NCBI GenBank assembly: GCA_900302705.1 | Contig: OUUY01000141.1 | Coordinates: forward strand, 1-49,673 | Reading direction: 5' to 3' | DNA: 49,673 bases | Source: Candidatus Sulfobium mesophilum | GTDB lineage: Bacteria > Nitrospirota > Thermodesulfovibrionia > Thermodesulfovibrionales > UBA6898 | In this document: positions 7,007-15,742 of the stretch, piece by piece | How the letters are laid out: each line of letters starts with the position of its first letter | Numbering within the stretch: the first letter of the stretch is position 1 | Translations under genes and position numbers: made by a program | The notes under the pieces: generated by a model | What the model saw: only the letters and a program-made list of their open reading frames with translations | What the model was told of the DNA's origin: nothing | Databases searched by the model: none

Positions 7007-7633
7007 CTAACGGTACTGAAACTCTTCGCTTTTGACCTTCTGACGGGAACCTCGACCTGTCTTCCCTTCGAAACGTTGGATTGCATAGAACATCACGCCT
7101 GCCATAATTAACACAAGTGTTATCACAACCCAGTGATTCACTCCCAATATGCCGGGCAAAGTTGCGGTACCCATTGATGAGGAGGTGTAGAAGAACTCGA
7201 GCGCTGGATAAATAACTGCAAACAGCAGCGATCCGGCAATCATGCCCAAAATTGTGACAAACGCATCGATCCTGCCGCTGCCAAGGCCGGCTACGGCTGT
7301 GCCAGGGCAATATCCAGCCACGAGGTAGCCCAGTCCAAAGAGGAACCCACCCGCAATCTGCGGCCAGAAGAAGGTGGGGACTATCCAGATCTTGCTTATA
7401 TCTAATAGTTTAAGATCCCCAAGCATGTAAAGGCCTGTAGCGGCGACGATTATGGCAGAGAACATCGCCTTAGGCACCGCAAAATCCCTGAGATAAAATA
7501 CGCCTGTGAGTTTGTGAGGGTTGCCAAGACCTCCTCTTTCAAGGAACAGACCAAAGAAGAACCCCACAATTACTGCAATGATCAGGCTGACATTTTCGCC
7601 AAATAAACCATACTCATAAAGTGGAGCGTTCAT
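7007..7633 (-). CDS. YeeE/YedE-type transporter half, second gene
   Basis: This family moves sulfur species such as thiosulfate across the inner membrane through conserved cysteines. The 208-residue protein has several hydrophobic helices and the family motif YLVAGYCPGTAVAGLGSGR with one conserved cysteine. The start is ATG 7633, preceded by AGGAGG; the longer reading to 7753 overlaps the upstream gene and is rejected. The upstream half-gene ends in an ATGA overlap with this start, so the two are co-translated and probably form one transporter. The substrate is inferred from the family. Confidence 0.85.
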   Translation of the reverse strand: MNAPLYEYGLFGENVSLIIAVIVGFFFGLFLERGGLGNPHKLTGVFYLRDFAVPKAMFSAIIVAATGLYMLGDLKLLDISKIWIVPTFFWPQIAGGFLFGLGYLVAGYCPGTAVAGLGSGRIDAFVTILGMIAGSLLFAVIYPALEFFYTSSSMGTATLPGILGVNHWVVITLVLIMAGVMFYAIQRFEGKTGRGSRQKVKSEEFQYR

Positions 7634-8139
7634 GACCAAAGCCTCCTGAAGATTGCGGCAAACAGAAAGCCGCTTATAAACATTGATATGACAAATATCC
7701 ATCCGGCCGCTGCCAGTTGGGCACCGCCCGAAAGTGCCACCCCGCTTGTGCAACCCCGTGCAAGCCTGCCGGCGAATCCGATGAGGATACCGCCCGTGAA
7801 GGCTGTAAAAAGCCTCGTTGTGCCACCCATCCCGGGCGCTTTATCGAATCGTATTTGAAAATTCCTGCTTAGCAGGGCACCGGTTAGTGCACCGGCAAAA
7901 AGGCCAAGAATCTCGAAAACGATCCAATCCTTAAGCGGTGAAGCAGTACTGAGGTAGCGTGAAAAATATCTGAGGTTTCCTGCAAATTCCGGATTTATCT
8001 TTTCGACGGCCACTGCGGAGACAATCGAAAAAGCGCTTGATGCCCCGAGCCCTTTTCCCATTATATAGAAAGTAGCAAGAAGGGTCAGTCCAAGACCGAT
8101 GCCCGCAATATAGGGAGACCAGAAATTATTTTTTCCCAT
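7630..8139 (-). CDS. YeeE/YedE-type transporter half, first gene
   Basis: The 169-residue membrane protein carries the other YeeE signature, GRLARGCTSGVALSGGAQLA, with the family cysteine. Single-chain homologs carry both motifs in one polypeptide of roughly 350 residues; here the function is split over two overlapping genes. ATG 8139 follows an AAAGGA-type ribosome binding site and a strong promoter lies upstream. No sulfurtransferase or TusA-like gene is next to the pair, so its use in sulfur uptake is inferred only from the family. Confidence 0.85.
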   Translation of the reverse strand: MGKNNFWSPYIAGIGLGLTLLATFYIMGKGLGASSAFSIVSAVAVEKINPEFAGNLRYFSRYLSTASPLKDWIVFEILGLFAGALTGALLSRNFQIRFDKAPGMGGTTRLFTAFTGGILIGFAGRLARGCTSGVALSGGAQLAAAGWIFVISMFISGFLFAAIFRRLWS

Positions 8140-8171
8140 AAGTGAAATCCTTTCCCATCAACCCTGTTTAT

Positions 8172-8200
8172 ATTATATACGGAGTTTAGTAATTTAGCAA
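8172..8200 (-). promoter_or_regulatory. Promoter of the YeeE-type gene pair
   Basis: On the minus strand TTGCTA (8200-8195) and a perfect TATAAT (8177-8172) are 17 bases apart. The predicted start is near 8165, about 26 bases before the start codon. It is divergent from the smc promoter. Confidence 0.65.
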
Positions 8201-8295
8201 CAGTTTGATTATCTGTTTGCTTCCTGAGATGTTTGAGGGTGGCAATGCGCACGCTTTTGTGGCTCAAAAGAGAAGGGAATTTGCCCCCAAAACTC

Positions 8296-8325
8296 TTGTC
8301 AGTATTTTTGCGCTTAAGGTATACT
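8296..8325 (+). promoter_or_regulatory. Promoter of smc
   Basis: TTGTCA (8296-8301) and TATACT (8320-8325) are separated by 18 bases, placing the start near 8332. The 36-base leader shows no Shine-Dalgarno sequence before the smc ATG. Confidence 0.6.
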
Positions 8326-8367
8326 AAAGCACTCTTGAAAACGGGTATCTCATCTCCTTATTAAATA

Positions 8368-11300
8368 ATGCGAATCGAAAAAATCGAACTTATAGGCTTT
8401 AAGTCGTTTGCCGACAAAACCACGTTTGCCCTTCACCCCGGCATCACCGGGATAGTCGGTCCCAACGGCTGCGGCAAGAGTAATATCGTCGATGCCTTCA
8501 GGTGGGTATTGGGAGAGCAGTCTGCCAAGAGCCTGCGCGGCGAGAAGATGGAAGAAGTCATCTTCAATGGCTCTGCTCAGAAGAAGCCGAAAGGTATGGC
8601 TGAGGTATCAATGGTCATATCAGGCTTAAACGGCGCGGGGGCTCAGGGTAATGGAGGGCAGGGCGAATTGCTGACCATATCGAGACGGCTATACAGATCC
8701 GGCGAAAGCGAATATATGATCAACAAGTCCTCATGCAGGCTGAAAGACATCAAAGACATATTTCTTGATACAGGCCTTGATTTCAGGAGCTATTCGATTC
8801 TGGAGCAGGGCAGGATAGGCGAGATACTGAACTCGAAGCCTATTGAAAGAAGATTCATTATCGAGGAAGTCGCCGGAGTAATGAAGTATAAGATAAGAAA
8901 GGCCGAGGCCCTCTCAAAACTCGAATCCTCCCGGGCAAACCTGTTAAGGATAACTGACATTATCGCAGAAGTCAAAAAACAGATAAATATACTTGACAGG
9001 CTGGCCAAGAAGGCCGAAAGGTATAAAAAACTCTCGGCTGAGATGCACGCAATAGAACTGAAGATAGCAAGAAACGAGTTTCAGCAGATTAGTGAGGCCC
9101 TGGCCTTAATACTTCAGGAATATGATGAGCTCAGGGAAAAAGAGGCGTTGATGAACGCTGAGATCTCGGAGGCTGAGACTAAGACCGAATCCAGGAGGCT
9201 CAACCTTCTTGAAAAAGAGAAGAGCCTTGAGATTGTCCAGAATGAATTTCAGACTGCGGAGCGTGAGATATCCGAGATAGAACGTGCTATTGCTGTCGGC
9301 AAAAACGATATAAGCAACCTCGGAGAATACCGGGCGAAGCTGGCCGGTCAGGAGGAAGAGATTGAGGCCAGGAGCGCCGAGATAACCGGAAAGTGCGAGG
9401 AACTGCGGCTGAACGCAGAGAAACTTTCTGCTGAAATCGAGGGTCATACAGAGATGCTCAGGGAGAAATCGGAGGCCTTCAGATCGATAGAGGAAGAGCT
9501 TTCTGAAAAAGAAGAGCAGATCGAGGACAAGAGGAGGGAGATATTCAGGGTTTCCGAACAGTTGAGCGGCCTGAGAAACGAGCTGGGCAGGCACCAGACC
9601 TCGCATGAGTCGCTGGAGCGGCGTGAGGCGGCAACGGCGAGAGAGTCCGAGGATTTAAGGAAGATGCTGACGGGGATCGAGTCGTCTATTAATGAAGTGG
9701 AGTCCGGTATTCACGGCAGCAATAACGAGGCTCTTCTGCTTAAGGAAAAGAAAGAGGTACTCCTTCTTGAACTCTCGGGGGTCAAGGCGAAGGTCGAACT
9801 TCTTCTTACGTCTCTTAGCGGTGCGCGCGAGGAGTTTGCATCTATTAATTCCAGGCTCGACTCGCTAAAGGAGATCGTCTTTGACACACCAACCAGGGAA
9901 TTGCTTGCTTCTTCTGCGGAAGTCAATATCCTGGCTTCTATGTCAGACATCCTGGATGTGGATGCCAAGTATGAAAAAGCTATAGAAAGCGCCCTTTCCG
10001 AAAAGTCAGATTCTCTCATCACCGGCTCGCCAGAAGATATTCTTCGTGCCGTGTCCTCGCTTAAGGGGAAGGATGTTGGAAAGAGTGCATTTATTGCCGG
10101 TTCCGGGTTGCAGAACCTTACCTTCGGGGATGTACCTGCGGGCATAATAGGCAGGGCGCTGGACTTTGTGAAGGTCGACGAGCGGTATTGCCGGGTGGCT
10201 GAAAACCTGCTCGGCGGGGTGCTGATTGTAAGGGACATCGATACCGCCTTTAAACTAAGGGCCTCCGATCTCTCCCATACATTTGTTACGGGCGATGGCG
10301 AGGTTGTCGAACCATCAGGCGCAGTGGTTCTTGGCGGGGATAAAGGCATATTTCGCAGGAAGCGCGAGATAAGGGAACTGCAGGAGACGAAAGAGGCGAA
10401 GAAAAGCCTTATCGAAAATATGAATAACGAGTTACAGTCCTCGCAGGAGATCATCCAACAAAGGGAAGCGGCGGTGAGAGAGGTCGAGATCTCAATGCAT
10501 AACATCGAAAAGGAGATATCCCTTTCTAGGCTTACAGCGGACAATTACGCCGAAGAAAAAGAGCGTGCGAGCAGAAAGCTCTCTTATCTGACGCTCGAAA
10601 CCGAGGAGATAATGCGCGAGAAAGAGGCTGCCTGCGCTGCGATGTCGGCTGCCGAAGAACAGATCAGATCAGCTGAAGCGAGGAAGGCCGGATTTGAACA
10701 GGAAAGTCTTATGATTCAGGAGGGTATTTCTCACAGGAAGGCGGAAATAGAGGGGTATCGCTCTGAAGTCACTGATCTCAGACTGCTGATCACAACCAAT
10801 AGGGAGAGACTTGATTCCGTAAAGAACGAGACAGAATCTTCAATGAGGACGCTTGAAGAACTTAAACAGAAAAGAGTGGAGCTGCAGTCAGAAAAAGAGT
10901 CTGTCCGCGGACGTATTTCCCAGAGGGAAGAGGAAATATTTGGGCAGGAGGCGAGGCTGAGAAAACTCGTTGCCGATGCCGACACCATCCGGATTGACAT
11001 ATCGAAAAGAAAGGAAGAGATCGAGCTTGAGAACCAGGACCTCTTTGCCGTAGAGCAGGGGCTTAAGACGCTCAGGCAACAGTCATCTGGCGTGGCTCAC
11101 AGGATATCTGAACTCGATGTGGTCAGGGCGGAGCACAAGATGCGCCTTGTAAACCTTGCAGATAACGTGAGAAACAACTATGGCACAGAGATAGAGATGA
11201 TCGAAATTGCCCGGGTCAGCAGCGCTGAGGAGGAGAGGCTTGCCGAGCTGAGAAACAAGGTGCAGGAGATGGGAGTAGTGAACCTTGGTACGCTCGAGGA

Positions 11301-11880
11301 ATATGAGGAACTCATGACAAGATATGAATTCATGACAAAACAGCATGAGGACCTCACGAAGTCCATTGCCGAGCTGGAAGAGGCCATCTCCAAGATCAAC
11401 AGCACTACCAGGAAGAAATTGAGGGAAGCCTATGAGGTGTTGAATGCTAAATTCGGTGAGGTCTTCAGAAGCCTGTTCGGCGGCGGAAGGGCCGAACTTG
11501 TCCTGACTGAGGAAAACAACATACTTGAATCGGGTGTAGACATAATAGCCCAGCCGCCCGGAAAGAAACTCCAGAATATCCATCTCCTGTCCGGGGGAGA
11601 GAAAGCCCTGACTGCTCTGTCGATTCAGTTTGCAAGTTTTCTCATTAAGCCGACGCCCCTTTGTATCCTCGATGAGGCAGATGCTCCTTTGGATGAGTCG
11701 AATACGGAAAGGTATTCAAAGATGCTTGATGATCTCTCCTCTCATACGCAATTCATCGTCGTGACCCATAACAGGACAACTATGGGTGTTGCCCAACACC
11801 TTTATGGCATCACGATGGAGGAGGCAGGTGTTTCTAAGGTGATTTCAATGCAGCTGACCGAAGTCCCAGTAGGTCAGTAA
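8368..11880 (+). CDS. smc: Chromosome segregation protein SMC
   Basis: SMC is the ATPase of bacterial condensin; with ScpA and ScpB it folds and separates chromosomes. The 1170-residue protein has the normal architecture. Walker A GPNGCGKSN is at residues 31-39. Two long Glu/Lys/Arg-rich coiled-coil arms flank a hinge at about 500-660 (SGAVVLGGDKGIFRRKREI at its end). The C-terminal head has the signature LSGGEKALTAL near residue 1075 and Walker B CILDEADAPLD, followed by the H-loop VVTHNR. ATG 8368 gives the canonical start MRIEKIELIGFKSFADKT. scpA and scpB are not in the window. Length is typical. Confidence 0.97.
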   Translation: MRIEKIELIGFKSFADKTTFALHPGITGIVGPNGCGKSNIVDAFRWVLGEQSAKSLRGEKMEEVIFNGSAQKKPKGMAEVSMVISGLNGAGAQGNGGQGELLTISRRLYRSGESEYMINKSSCRLKDIKDIFLDTGLDFRSYSILEQGRIGEILNSKPIERRFIIEEVAGVMKYKIRKAEALSKLESSRANLLRITDIIAEVKKQINILDRLAKKAERYKKLSAEMHAIELKIARNEFQQISEALALILQEYDELREKEALMNAEISEAETKTESRRLNLLEKEKSLEIVQNEFQTAEREISEIERAIAVGKNDISNLGEYRAKLAGQEEEIEARSAEITGKCEELRLNAEKLSAEIEGHTEMLREKSEAFRSIEEELSEKEEQIEDKRREIFRVSEQLSGLRNELGRHQTSHESLERREAATARESEDLRKMLTGIESSINEVESGIHGSNNEALLLKEKKEVLLLELSGVKAKVELLLTSLSGAREEFASINSRLDSLKEIVFDTPTRELLASSAEVNILASMSDILDVDAKYEKAIESALSEKSDSLITGSPEDILRAVSSLKGKDVGKSAFIAGSGLQNLTFGDVPAGIIGRALDFVKVDERYCRVAENLLGGVLIVRDIDTAFKLRASDLSHTFVTGDGEVVEPSGAVVLGGDKGIFRRKREIRELQETKEAKKSLIENMNNELQSSQEIIQQREAAVREVEISMHNIEKEISLSRLTADNYAEEKERASRKLSYLTLETEEIMREKEAACAAMSAAEEQIRSAEARKAGFEQESLMIQEGISHRKAEIEGYRSEVTDLRLLITTNRERLDSVKNETESSMRTLEELKQKRVELQSEKESVRGRISQREEEIFGQEARLRKLVADADTIRIDISKRKEEIELENQDLFAVEQGLKTLRQQSSGVAHRISELDVVRAEHKMRLVNLADNVRNNYGTEIEMIEIARVSSAEEERLAELRNKVQEMGVVNLGTLEEYEELMTRYEFMTKQHEDLTKSIAELEEAISKINSTTRKKLREAYEVLNAKFGEVFRSLFGGGRAELVLTEENNILESGVDIIAQPPGKKLQNIHLLSGGEKALTALSIQFASFLIKPTPLCILDEADAPLDESNTERYSKMLDDLSSHTQFIVVTHNRTTMGVAQHLYGITMEEAGVSKVISMQLTEVPVGQ

Positions 11881-11898
11881 TTTTCTATTTAATCCCTA

Positions 11899-13251
11899 AT
11901 GAAAAAGTTAGCGGAACTGCTGCCCGGCAAAATATCCACTGCTAAGGAAGACCTTCTCTGTTACGGTTTTGACGCCTCGGGTCTTGAGGTTGCCCCTTCG
12001 GCAGTCGCCTGGCCTCAAAGTACAGATGATGTCGTCAAGATTCTCACCTTTGCCCACTCCAATGATGTCCCTGTAATCCCCCGCGGGGCTGGAAGCGGGA
12101 TGACTGGCGGTTCTGTGCCTTCCAAAGGAGCGCTAGTCCTCAGCCTTGAGAAGATGAACAGGATACTTGAGATCGACAAGGATAACATGAGTGTCCTTGT
12201 CGAACCCGGGGTCATTAATGGAAGACTTCAGCGCGAGCTCGAACGTCAGAAGCTCTTCTATCCCCCTGACCCGGCAAGCATGAATTTTTGCACAATCGGC
12301 GGCAATGTGGCCGAAAATGCAGGGGGCCCAAGGGCTGTCAAATACGGCGTGACGAAGGATTATGTGATGGGAGTCGAGGCGGTACTTCCGGACGGTCGCG
12401 TAATCAACACCGGCGTGAAAACGGCAAAAGGCGTTGTGGGATATGATCTGACGCGGCTTATCGTCGGGTCCGAGGGCACGCTTGCTGTTGTCACAAAGGT
12501 CAGACTCAGGGTCTTGCCACTTCCTGAGGACGTGATCACGCTTCTTGCTCTTTTTAATGACGAGGTCAGGGCAGGAGAAGCTGTAAAGCATATACTTGCC
12601 CAGGGAATAATTCCCAGAACCCTGGAATTTCTCGACCGCGAGACGATACACGCTATCGAAAATTACAGACCTACAGGCATTCCAAAGGATATAGAGGCTC
12701 TGCTCATCATCGAGCTTGACGGTCATCCTCAGAGCATAACCAAGGAAGCAGAGAAAGTATCAGGGGCTATCAGAAAGCTTCAGGGAGAGGTGACGATGGC
12801 CGAAGACGAGGCTGCCAGAGAGAAGATATGGAATGCCAGGCGGGCCATTTCCCCGGCACTTTATCACCTTAAGCCTACAAAAATAAATGAAGACATCGTT
12901 GTGCCCAGAAGCAGCATACCGGAGATGCTTAATATCTTAAGAAGACTTTCAGGGGAGACCGGCATTACGATGGTGAATTTCGGCCATGCAGGAGACGGCA
13001 ATATTCATGTTAACATCATGGTCGACAAAAGTAATAAGGAAGAATATGAGAAGGGTCTGAAACTTGTAAAGGAGATTTTCAGGGCAACGCTTGAATTGGG
13101 CGGAACGATCTCAGGGGAACACGGTGTTGGACTTACAAAGGCCGCATATATCAATATGGAGATACCGCCTGCAGAACTGGACCTCATGAAGAAAATTAAG
13201 AGTGTCTTTGATCCTAAAAATATTCTGAATCCCGGGAAGATATTTCCGTGA
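11899..13251 (+). CDS. FAD-binding oxidase of the GlcD / D-lactate dehydrogenase type
   Basis: This flavoprotein family oxidises 2-hydroxyacids such as glycolate or D-lactate. The 450-residue protein has the FAD-binding segment (PRGAGSGMTGGSVPSKGALV, NFCTIGGNVAENAGGPRAVK, RLIVGSEGTLAVVTKV) and the C-terminal substrate domain (MVNFGHAGDGNIHVNIM, LGGTISGEHGVGLTKAAYI). Those histidines are typical of the family active site. The start lies 18 bases after the smc stop without a clear ribosome binding site. No GlcE or GlcF iron-sulfur partner is adjacent, so the electron acceptor and exact substrate cannot be assigned. Confidence 0.9.
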   Translation: MKKLAELLPGKISTAKEDLLCYGFDASGLEVAPSAVAWPQSTDDVVKILTFAHSNDVPVIPRGAGSGMTGGSVPSKGALVLSLEKMNRILEIDKDNMSVLVEPGVINGRLQRELERQKLFYPPDPASMNFCTIGGNVAENAGGPRAVKYGVTKDYVMGVEAVLPDGRVINTGVKTAKGVVGYDLTRLIVGSEGTLAVVTKVRLRVLPLPEDVITLLALFNDEVRAGEAVKHILAQGIIPRTLEFLDRETIHAIENYRPTGIPKDIEALLIIELDGHPQSITKEAEKVSGAIRKLQGEVTMAEDEAAREKIWNARRAISPALYHLKPTKINEDIVVPRSSIPEMLNILRRLSGETGITMVNFGHAGDGNIHVNIMVDKSNKEEYEKGLKLVKEIFRATLELGGTISGEHGVGLTKAAYINMEIPPAELDLMKKIKSVFDPKNILNPGKIFP

Positions 13252-13330
13252 CAAGCAGCGTTAAGTAAGTTGAGTATTAGACAAAGCATCTGTAAAATAA
13301 AACAATAACTGGAGAAAGGTGCCTCGTGGG

Positions 13331-13870
13331 ATGTCACGAATAAGGAAACTTTTTTTATGTGTCTTTTGTGTTTTATTTCTGTCGGCCATGGGCGCCAAAT
13401 TGCAAGCCGGCACTGATACTAAACCTGTCTCTCCTTCAGAGATCGAAAAGCTCGATAAGAATAGGGCCCCGGAGTTTTCGCTAAAAGATCTAAGCGGACG
13501 GCCTGTAACTCTTTCGTCTCTGAAGGGGAAGGTCGTCCTTCTGAATTTCTGGGCAACATGGTGTCCTCCCTGCATCTCGGAGATGCCGGTATTCAACAAA
13601 CTCTACAAGGAGATGAGGGGCCGCGGGCTTGAGATTGTTGCTATTTCAGCGGACAGGTCCGAGAGCTACGTAAGGGACTTTGTAAGCAAACACAGCCTCG
13701 ATCTTAGAGTGCTCTTTGATGCAGACCGCTCAGTGACTAAACAGTACAAGGTTTTTTCGATGCCGACGACTTTTCTGATCGATAAAAACGGGGTTATCGT
13801 TGAGAAATTTTTCGGGGAGTACGACTGGACCGATCAGGAGATAAAAAAGAAGATCGAAAAACTGCTTTAG
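13331..13870 (+). CDS. TlpA-like periplasmic thiol-disulfide protein
   Basis: Secreted thioredoxin-fold proteins of the TlpA/ResA type reduce disulfides, often in apocytochrome c. The 179-residue protein has an N-terminal signal peptide (IRKLFLCVFCVLFLSAMGA), then AlkC/TSA-type sequence APEFSLKDLSGRPVTLSSLK and the active site NFWATWCPPC, and the cis-Pro segment MPTTFLIDKNG. I choose ATG 13331, 11 bases after AAAGG; an in-frame GTG at 13319 overlaps the ribosome binding site. A role in cytochrome c maturation would fit the CcsA/ResB genes elsewhere in the window but is inference. Confidence 0.88.
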   Translation: MSRIRKLFLCVFCVLFLSAMGAKLQAGTDTKPVSPSEIEKLDKNRAPEFSLKDLSGRPVTLSSLKGKVVLLNFWATWCPPCISEMPVFNKLYKEMRGRGLEIVAISADRSESYVRDFVSKHSLDLRVLFDADRSVTKQYKVFSMPTTFLIDKNGVIVEKFFGEYDWTDQEIKKKIEKLL

Positions 13871-13967
13871 CGAATAATCCGACAAATCACCGCCTTAGCC
13901 CCAATTCTCACCAAGGTCGTCGCTTTCTCTCATTCCGAGATTTTCTAGCCTCCCAAAAGAAACAGAC

Positions 13968-13973
13968 TATAAT
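13968..13973 (+). promoter_or_regulatory. -10 box upstream of the fatty-acid-hydroxylase-family gene
   Basis: A perfect TATAAT lies 20 bases before ATG 13994. The matching -35 region (about 13945) is poor, so this is only a candidate. Confidence 0.35.
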
Positions 13974-13993
13974 AGTAGAAATGAGACATTGTC

Positions 13994-14803
13994 ATGAACG
14001 TATTCACCATCGATAATGAGGTATCTATCCGGCTGTTTTTTTTCCTGGCTGTTTTTGCTTGTATGGCGGCCTGGGAAGTGATTGCTCCCCGTCGGATTCT
14101 GACCAGTCCTAAGGGCATCAGGTGGCTTAATAACATAGTGATCTCATTCATAAACAGCGCACTGGTTCGATGGCTTTTTCCAATTTCAGCTGTCGGAGTG
14201 GCACTTCTCAGCAAGGAAAGAGGCTGGGGCGCCTTCAACTATGCAGTAATGTCCTCGTGGTGGACTGGGGTAATAGTGATCGTGGCACTCGATCTCACGA
14301 TATACATCCAGCATTTTCTTTTTCACAAAGTCCCATTCTTCTGGCGTCTCCACAGAATGCACCATACCGACCTCGACATCGATGTCACAACTGGTGCGAG
14401 ATTCCATCCGATCGAGATTATTCTTTCGATGGGCGTCAAGTCGTCTGTGGTGATCATACTTGGAGCGCCAGCCTGGTCTGTCCTGGCCTTCGAGGTATTG
14501 TTGAACGCAACATCGATGTTCAACCACAGTAATGTCCTCACGAATAGGCAGCTCGACCGGATATTGAGGATATTCATTGTCACTCCAGATATGCATCGCG
14601 TGCACCATTCTGTGATAATAAAGGAAACGGATAGCAATTTTGGGTTCAACCTTCCCTGGTGGGACCGCCTTTTTGGCACTTACCGCGACCAGCCGGCATC
14701 CGGGCATGACCGAATAACGATCGGTCTTGCCAATTTCAGGGAACGGAAGTGGTTGACTTTACCCTGGATGTTGGCCGTGCCTTTTTCAGGCAGGTATCGT
14801 TAA
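13994..14803 (+). CDS. Sterol desaturase / fatty acid hydroxylase family membrane protein
   Basis: This di-iron family hydroxylates or desaturates lipids within the membrane. The 269-residue protein has three to four hydrophobic segments and the three histidine clusters: HFLFH, HRMHH (in RLHRMHHTDLD) and HRVHH (in DMHRVHHSVI), with NHSN in between. These supply the eight or so iron ligands. The start ATG 13994 is 13 bases downstream of a predicted transcript start. No lipid-biosynthesis genes are adjacent, so the substrate is unknown. Confidence 0.9.
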   Translation: MNVFTIDNEVSIRLFFFLAVFACMAAWEVIAPRRILTSPKGIRWLNNIVISFINSALVRWLFPISAVGVALLSKERGWGAFNYAVMSSWWTGVIVIVALDLTIYIQHFLFHKVPFFWRLHRMHHTDLDIDVTTGARFHPIEIILSMGVKSSVVIILGAPAWSVLAFEVLLNATSMFNHSNVLTNRQLDRILRIFIVTPDMHRVHHSVIIKETDSNFGFNLPWWDRLFGTYRDQPASGHDRITIGLANFRERKWLTLPWMLAVPFSGRYR

Positions 14804-14985
14804 TAATATCCTCCCTGCCGGTTTCTGTTCTTCTCCGAAACAGAATTTATCGATGTCTTACCAGCGGCGAGGCTTTCAAGCGAAAGCTCTCGTCTCATAA
14901 TGCGCGGTGAGCATTTAGTCGAGTAACAGATAGCGCTTAGCATTAGACGACGCGTAACTATCTCAGGGCGGCCGAAACGCATCAA

Positions 14986-15014
14986 TTGCATGACTGGTTC
15001 GCCAAGGATATAAT
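14986..15014 (+). promoter_or_regulatory. Promoter of the YHS-domain gene
   Basis: TTGCAT (14986-14991) and a perfect TATAAT (15009-15014) are 17 bases apart. AAAGGAGGG follows at 15026-15034. The 182 bases between the previous gene (end 14803) and this promoter hold a small hairpin (GCTTTC/GAAAGC near 14872-14887) and no credible ORF. Confidence 0.65.
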
Positions 15015-15046
15015 TATCACCAACCAAAGGAGGGTCCATTAACAAC

Positions 15047-15522
15047 TTGTTTCAGAACTTCCGATCAAAATGGCTTCTTGCAATGATTTCCGTTGTGCTG
15101 GCATTCTTGTGCTGCACAAAAACCTCATCCATATCTCCGGTCAATGTAACTAAAGAGGGGTTGCTATAAAAGCGTACGATCCTGTGGCCTACTTTACTGA
15201 AAGGAGGCCGGTGAAGGGACTGTCTGAATTCGAATACGTCTGGCGGGGAGCGAGGTGGAGGTTTGCCAGCGCTGAGAATCGGGACGCCTACAGCAAGGAT
15301 CCCGGAAAATACTCCCCGAAGTACGGAGGCTACTGCGCCTATGCGGTGAGTCAGGGCAAAATTGCCGACATTGAACCCAGAGCATGGACGGTCTTTGAAG
15401 GTAAGTTATATCTCAATCTAAACAAAGATGTGCAGAAATTATGGGAGAAAGATATGCAGAAGTATATCCGGTTGGCTGATCAATATTGGCCGCAGATTGC
15501 AGGGAATAGACCTGCCTTATAG
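15047..15522 (+). pseudogene. Secreted YHS-domain protein, broken by a one-base frameshift
   Basis: YHS domains are small Cys-containing, probably metal-binding modules. The first part (TTG 15047, or ATT 15038, after AAAGGAGGG) encodes a signal-peptide-like stretch (KWLLAMISVVLAFLCC) and SPVNVTKEGL, then meets TAA at 15167-15169. Shifting frame at about 15163 restores the family sequence directly: AIKAYDPVAYFTERRPVKG, WRFASAENRDAY, PKYGGYCAYAVSQGK and DVQKLWEKDM, ending at 15522. One lost G (TTGGCT to TTGCT) explains the break. Promoter and ribosome binding site are intact. The lesion is recent or is a sequencing error. Confidence 0.8.
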
Positions 15523-15674
15523 CTGACAAGCGTCATTGATATCTCCCTGCGGCCTCAGGTTTCTTTGCTGAAAATCTCCGCACCTGCTCCATCTGAAAAC
15601 CCTCACATAATCACATCCGCTCTAAAGAGGGATACTCATCCCAACTTGCCATGATATATCGATATGAGGGCCTA
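15523..15674. other. Intergenic stretch before the Vgb-like gene
   Basis: The 152 bases between the YHS gene and the next promoter show no credible ORF and no T-tract hairpin. I see nothing functional in it. Confidence 0.5.
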
Positions 15675-15703
15675 TTGCGCGTCTCGCCAAGGCACTGTAT
15701 ACT
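15675..15703 (+). promoter_or_regulatory. Promoter of the Vgb-like gene
   Basis: TTGCGC (15675-15680) and TATACT (15698-15703) are 17 bases apart. The predicted start near 15710 leaves a leader of about 33 bases with CAGGAGA before ATG 15743. Confidence 0.6.
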
Positions 15704-15742
15704 TCAATCATAGGCCGGCAAAAAAAGGGCCAGGAGACGCTC

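Noticed and set aside
9711-10544. A 277-codon minus-strand ORF inside smc
   Set aside because: It lies opposite the SMC coiled coil and hinge; its Ser-rich composition is the mirror of Glu/Arg-rich codons.
14800-15045. A minus-strand ORF after the fatty-acid-hydroxylase-family gene
   Set aside because: No domain, no convincing ribosome binding site, and it covers the promoter of the YHS gene on the other strand.
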